Assembly: GCA_036504595.1 (NCBI GenBank)
Contig: DASXUX010000010.1
Location: forward strand, 340,359-404,358
Direction of reading: 5' to 3'
Origin: DASXUX01 sp036504595
GTDB lineage: Bacteria; Planctomycetota; SZUA-567; H5-PLA8
Length of the DNA stretch: 64,000 nt
Shown: one piece after another, positions 62,250 to 64,000 of the stretch
Position numbering within the stretch: the first letter of the stretch is position 1
Layout of the letters: each line of letters opens with the position of its first letter
Position numbers and translations under genes: made by a program
The notes under the pieces: model-generated
The model's input: only the letters and a program-made list of their open reading frames with translations
Told to the model about the DNA's origin: nothing
Databases searched by the model: none

Positions 62250-63023
62250 TCACGCAAACCGCAACCCGCCACTGCCGCGACAAATGCGCCTCAGCGTGCC
62301 GAGAGCGCTTTGCGGCGTGTAGGCGCCGGTGACTTTCCCTCCCGCCTCGCTGCTCACCTCAATCCGAAACCGGTAGCCGGTTCCTTCGACTTCAACCAGG
62401 TGGCTGTTGGTCGATACGGCCGGATCGGCGACGATGCGCGAAACGGTGCGGTCCAAGCCCACACCGGCCAGGGCGATGGCGGCGTGCACGTTCACATTTC
62501 GGGGAAACGTCACGCAGGCTCCGCGAGTCGGCCCCTCGTACACCACCTTGTGAGCGTCGGGGGGCAAGCCCAGGCTGGCGGGACTCTTGGTCGTGGTCAC
62601 CGTCACGGACGTGAGTGTCGGGCCGGCGTCCACCAGGCCATCAATGCCGATGATCGCCCCGTGCGGCAGAAACACCTTTCGCCCGTGCTTGACAGCCGTT
62701 TGCTCCAACGCGGCCTGAAACGCCTCATCGGCCAGCGCCGTGACCGAGAACAGCAGCAAGTCCGAATGCTCCACAATGCGCACGGCCACGGCCTTGAGCA
62801 GATCAGCATGCGCGGCCTCAACGACCAAGTCGGCCGGCCGCGTAAAGAGCTCGTCCTGCTTCGTGCTTCGGCAAGCGGCCGGGATGTCCTGCATGCGCTT
62901 TTCATCAAGGTCGTAGACGTAGCTCAGTTCGGCCGCATCTCCCACGGCTTTCGCCAGCACCTGTCGCGCCAGGAATCCGCCAATCGAACCACATCCGAGC
63001 AAACCGATACGAATCGCACTCAT
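62250..63023 (-). CDS. nadX: Aspartate dehydrogenase-like protein
   Basis: A 257-residue protein with the family plan: Rossmann motif GLLGCGSIGGFLA, ADLVVEAAHADLL, LPHGAIIGIDGL, and the catalytic-domain segment NVHAAIALAGVGLDRT. ATG 63023 follows GGAGGGG. The enzyme oxidises L-aspartate to iminoaspartate with NAD(P), which can feed NAD synthesis. No nadA or nadC is nearby. It converges with glgP; the 62069-62249 gap shows no clear terminator. Confidence 0.85.
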   Translation of the reverse strand: MSAIRIGLLGCGSIGGFLARQVLAKAVGDAAELSYVYDLDEKRMQDIPAACRSTKQDELFTRPADLVVEAAHADLLKAVAVRIVEHSDLLLFSVTALADEAFQAALEQTAVKHGRKVFLPHGAIIGIDGLVDAGPTLTSVTVTTTKSPASLGLPPDAHKVVYEGPTRGACVTFPRNVNVHAAIALAGVGLDRTVSRIVADPAVSTNSHLVEVEGTGYRFRIEVSSEAGGKVTGAYTPQSALGTLRRICRGSGGLRFA

Positions 63024-63158
63024 GTCGATGCCCCTCCGGGAAATTCACATTGGTTCGCGGGACTATACTCTTGGACCCACGAAAATCAACGTGGCCAGCC
63101 CGGCTGTAGATTGTGCTCCCCCGTCTTCAGCCTGACGCAGGAAGAAAATGGGGACCGC

Positions 63159-63323
63159 ATGGACAAGCTGAACCTGCCTGACCTGGTGCCGCCGGAGAAG
63201 CTGCCGCAGTTTGCCAGAAAGACCCCGGCTTCAGCCGGGCTTGCGACATTTTTGGACCGTCTGCGACGTGCATCCACCCTTCGCGGTTCGCCTTTTCGTT
63301 CGCCGTTTCTTTTGCCTTTTTAA
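63159..63323 (+). pseudogene. Small open frame, possible remnant of a repeat-bearing gene
   Basis: A 54-codon frame starts MDKLNLPDLVPPEKLPQFA, preceded by AGGAAG. From residue 22 onward it is repeat-derived (CCCGGC/GCCGGG palindrome) and basic low-complexity. It may be the N-terminal remnant of a gene truncated by repeat insertion, or a small unassigned gene. Confidence 0.3.
63224..63239. repeat. CCCGGC/GCCGGG palindrome
   Basis: A perfect 6-bp stem with a TTCA loop, flanked by GCTTGCGAC. Confidence 0.75.
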
Positions 63324-63362
63324 TTTTTACTTTTTAATTGTCTTCAGCCGAAGGCTGAAGAC
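63310..63362. repeat. Period-7 TTTTTAA array and a hairpin containing a stop codon
   Basis: TTTTGCC, TTTTTAA, TTTTTAC, TTTTTAA (63310-63337) is followed by GTCTTCAGCC / GGCTGAAGAC around GAA (63340-63362). The TGA stop of the HTH gene on the minus strand (63344-63346) lies in this hairpin. Confidence 0.85.
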
Positions 63363-64000
63363 ATTCGCATCAGCCAATCCCGCGCGAACCTCTCCTGCAA
63401 AGACCAGTTATCGAGAAACGGCGCCTCCGGCTTTTCTTCCGTCCCGCAATAGAGCTCCCGCGCGCAGAACGCCAAAATAGAATCCTCCCGCGACGCGATC
63501 TCGCGCAGCAACTTGTCTTCCGCGCAGATGTAGTATCGCACGACTTCGTCAACGAGCGCCCGCTCGATCTGCCGAAACGTTTTGCCCAGCACATTGACGC
63601 ACGCCCGATTCATGCGCCCCGAATTCGCAAACCCAAGCTCCAGCGCAAACACTTCCGCACTGAACTCCGCGCGCAGCTTCGCCAGCAGCGCCTTCGTCCT
63701 CCGCTCGCGCTCCTCAATCTCGTCTTCGGTCCGCCACTCCGCATTACGCGCCCGAAAATACTGCGGCCGGTTCGTTTGTAGCGCAATCCTCCCGGATTGC
63801 GTGCCGTTCTCTCCGCGGCCCTCGTTCGTATCGCGGGCGTCCCGCTCGCCGCTCCGGTTCCCCTCTCCCAGTGGCGCCGGCCTCCGTGCCGGCGGGAGAG
63901 GGGTTAGGGGTGAGGGGGCCGCCCTGCACTCTCCTTCTGCCGCTCCGTAATTTTCACTTCTTTCTTCTAACTTCTGACTCTCCGTTTCCGCTCCACAACC
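63344..64000 (-). CDS. AraC-like HTH protein with repeat insertions (5' end outside window)
   Basis: The frame is open from the window edge to the TGA at 63344, at least 218 codons. A GTG at 63652 could be read as a start but the upstream frame is uninterrupted. An HTH segment (FALELGFANSGRMNRACVNVLG) matches the second half of AraC-type DNA-binding domains and the gene at 5236. A helical lead (EERERRTKALLAKLRAEFS) precedes it. Upstream residues come from repeats: a period-7 array (SQKLEERSEN), the CCCCTCTCCC palindrome with a nested 24-bp element (SPLTPLPPARRPAPLGEG) and a CGCAATCC element (TQSGRIALQ). Confidence 0.6.
   Translation of the reverse strand, partial: GCGAETESQKLEERSENYGAAEGECRAAPSPLTPLPPARRPAPLGEGNRSGERDARDTNEGRGENGTQSGRIALQTNRPQYFRARNAEWRTEDEIEERERRTKALLAKLRAEFSAEVFALELGFANSGRMNRACVNVLGKTFRQIERALVDEVVRYYICAEDKLLREIASREDSILAFCARELYCGTEEKPEAPFLDNWSLQERFARDWLMRMSSAFG
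63778..63984. repeat. Repeat cluster including a nested palindrome
   Basis: 63778-63801: 24-bp element with CGCAATCC arms. 63860-63918: arms CCCTCTCCC and GGGAGAGGGG with extension GGGGTGAGGGGG; the 24-bp GCCGGC element occupies exactly 63870-63893 between the arms. 63951-63984: period-7 array (TTTTCAC, TTCTTTC, TTCTAAC, TTCTGAC). Confidence 0.9.

Larger units (their letters stand above)
63024..63343. other. Gap with a small open frame and repeats
   Basis: It contains a short open frame (63159-63323), a CCCGGC palindrome and a TTTTTAA array. 63024-63145 shows nothing recognisable. Confidence 0.5.

Noticed and set aside
62310..63323. A plus-strand frame of 337 codons opposite nadX
   Set aside because: Antisense to a clear aspartate dehydrogenase; only its last part (63159-63323) has an independent start and was kept as a weak feature.
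4935..63984. CRISPR arrays
   Set aside because: The arrays have 7-9 bp units without spacers, and no cas genes are present.
1..64000. tRNA or rRNA genes
   Set aside because: I saw no convincing T-loop/acceptor combinations or rRNA segments on either strand by eye.

Overview
This 64 kb window comes from a GC-rich bacterium of the Planctomycetota/Lentisphaerota (PVC) type or a similar uncultured phylum. The basis is gene content: two secreted cytochromes related to the hydrazine synthase alpha subunit, a very large PknB-type kinase, an anti-sigma factor carrying a PQQ-type propeller, several secreted polysaccharide-degrading enzymes, and a 3258-residue repeat protein. No rRNA or tRNA gene, CRISPR array or intact transposase was found, so the phylum is an inference.

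Layout. 1-4.9 kb: a partial pectate-lyase-9-like gene, a secreted metallopeptidase, two small membrane proteins, and an ECF sigma factor with its probable membrane-anchored anti-sigma factor. 5-6.6 kb: an AraC-like HTH gene built largely on repeats. 6.9-12.5 kb: a RidA/chorismatase-like protein coupled to a beta-propeller di-haem peroxidase, then a CcdA-like / thioredoxin-like / membrane-protein operon. 12.6-15.6 kb: cysteine desulfurase, a VapBC-type toxin-antitoxin pair and an E1-beta-like protein. 15.8-19.4 kb: two family-2 glycosyltransferases and a polysaccharide flippase. 19.8-30.7 kb: housekeeping and regulation (Lrp, peptide deformylase, an Ntn hydrolase, a phosphatase, the kinase, an S41 protease, TsaD). 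32.4-39.5 kb: a MacAB-like exporter with three adaptor proteins. 39.6-46.9 kb: two HzsA-like cytochromes, a STAS protein and a GH43 enzyme. 47-56.7 kb: the giant adhesin-like protein. 57-63 kb: heparinase-like lyase, glycogen phosphorylase, aspartate dehydrogenase. 63.3 kb to the end: a second HTH gene full of repeats, running off the window.

The most unusual content is the repeats. (1) A 24-bp palindromic element has 11 copies: 6-8 bp arms, a central AGGA/GGGA-type core and a (G)CTAC-like tail. The arm sequence differs between copies while the arms remain complementary. Nine copies lie inside coding sequences, all preserving the frame; one supplies a stop codon. (2) Degenerate tandem repeats with period 7 (sometimes 9) and many unrelated unit sequences fill gaps, often directly before start codons, sometimes as inverted pairs, and also enter genes in frame. 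The clearest case is the cysteine desulfurase, where the insertion accounts for the extra spacing between catalytic residues. (3) Larger hairpin elements include a 143-bp unit with 19-bp inverted ends. At the right end a 24-bp element sits exactly in the loop of a larger palindrome, inside an open frame. How these elements spread is unknown; no mobilising gene is visible here.
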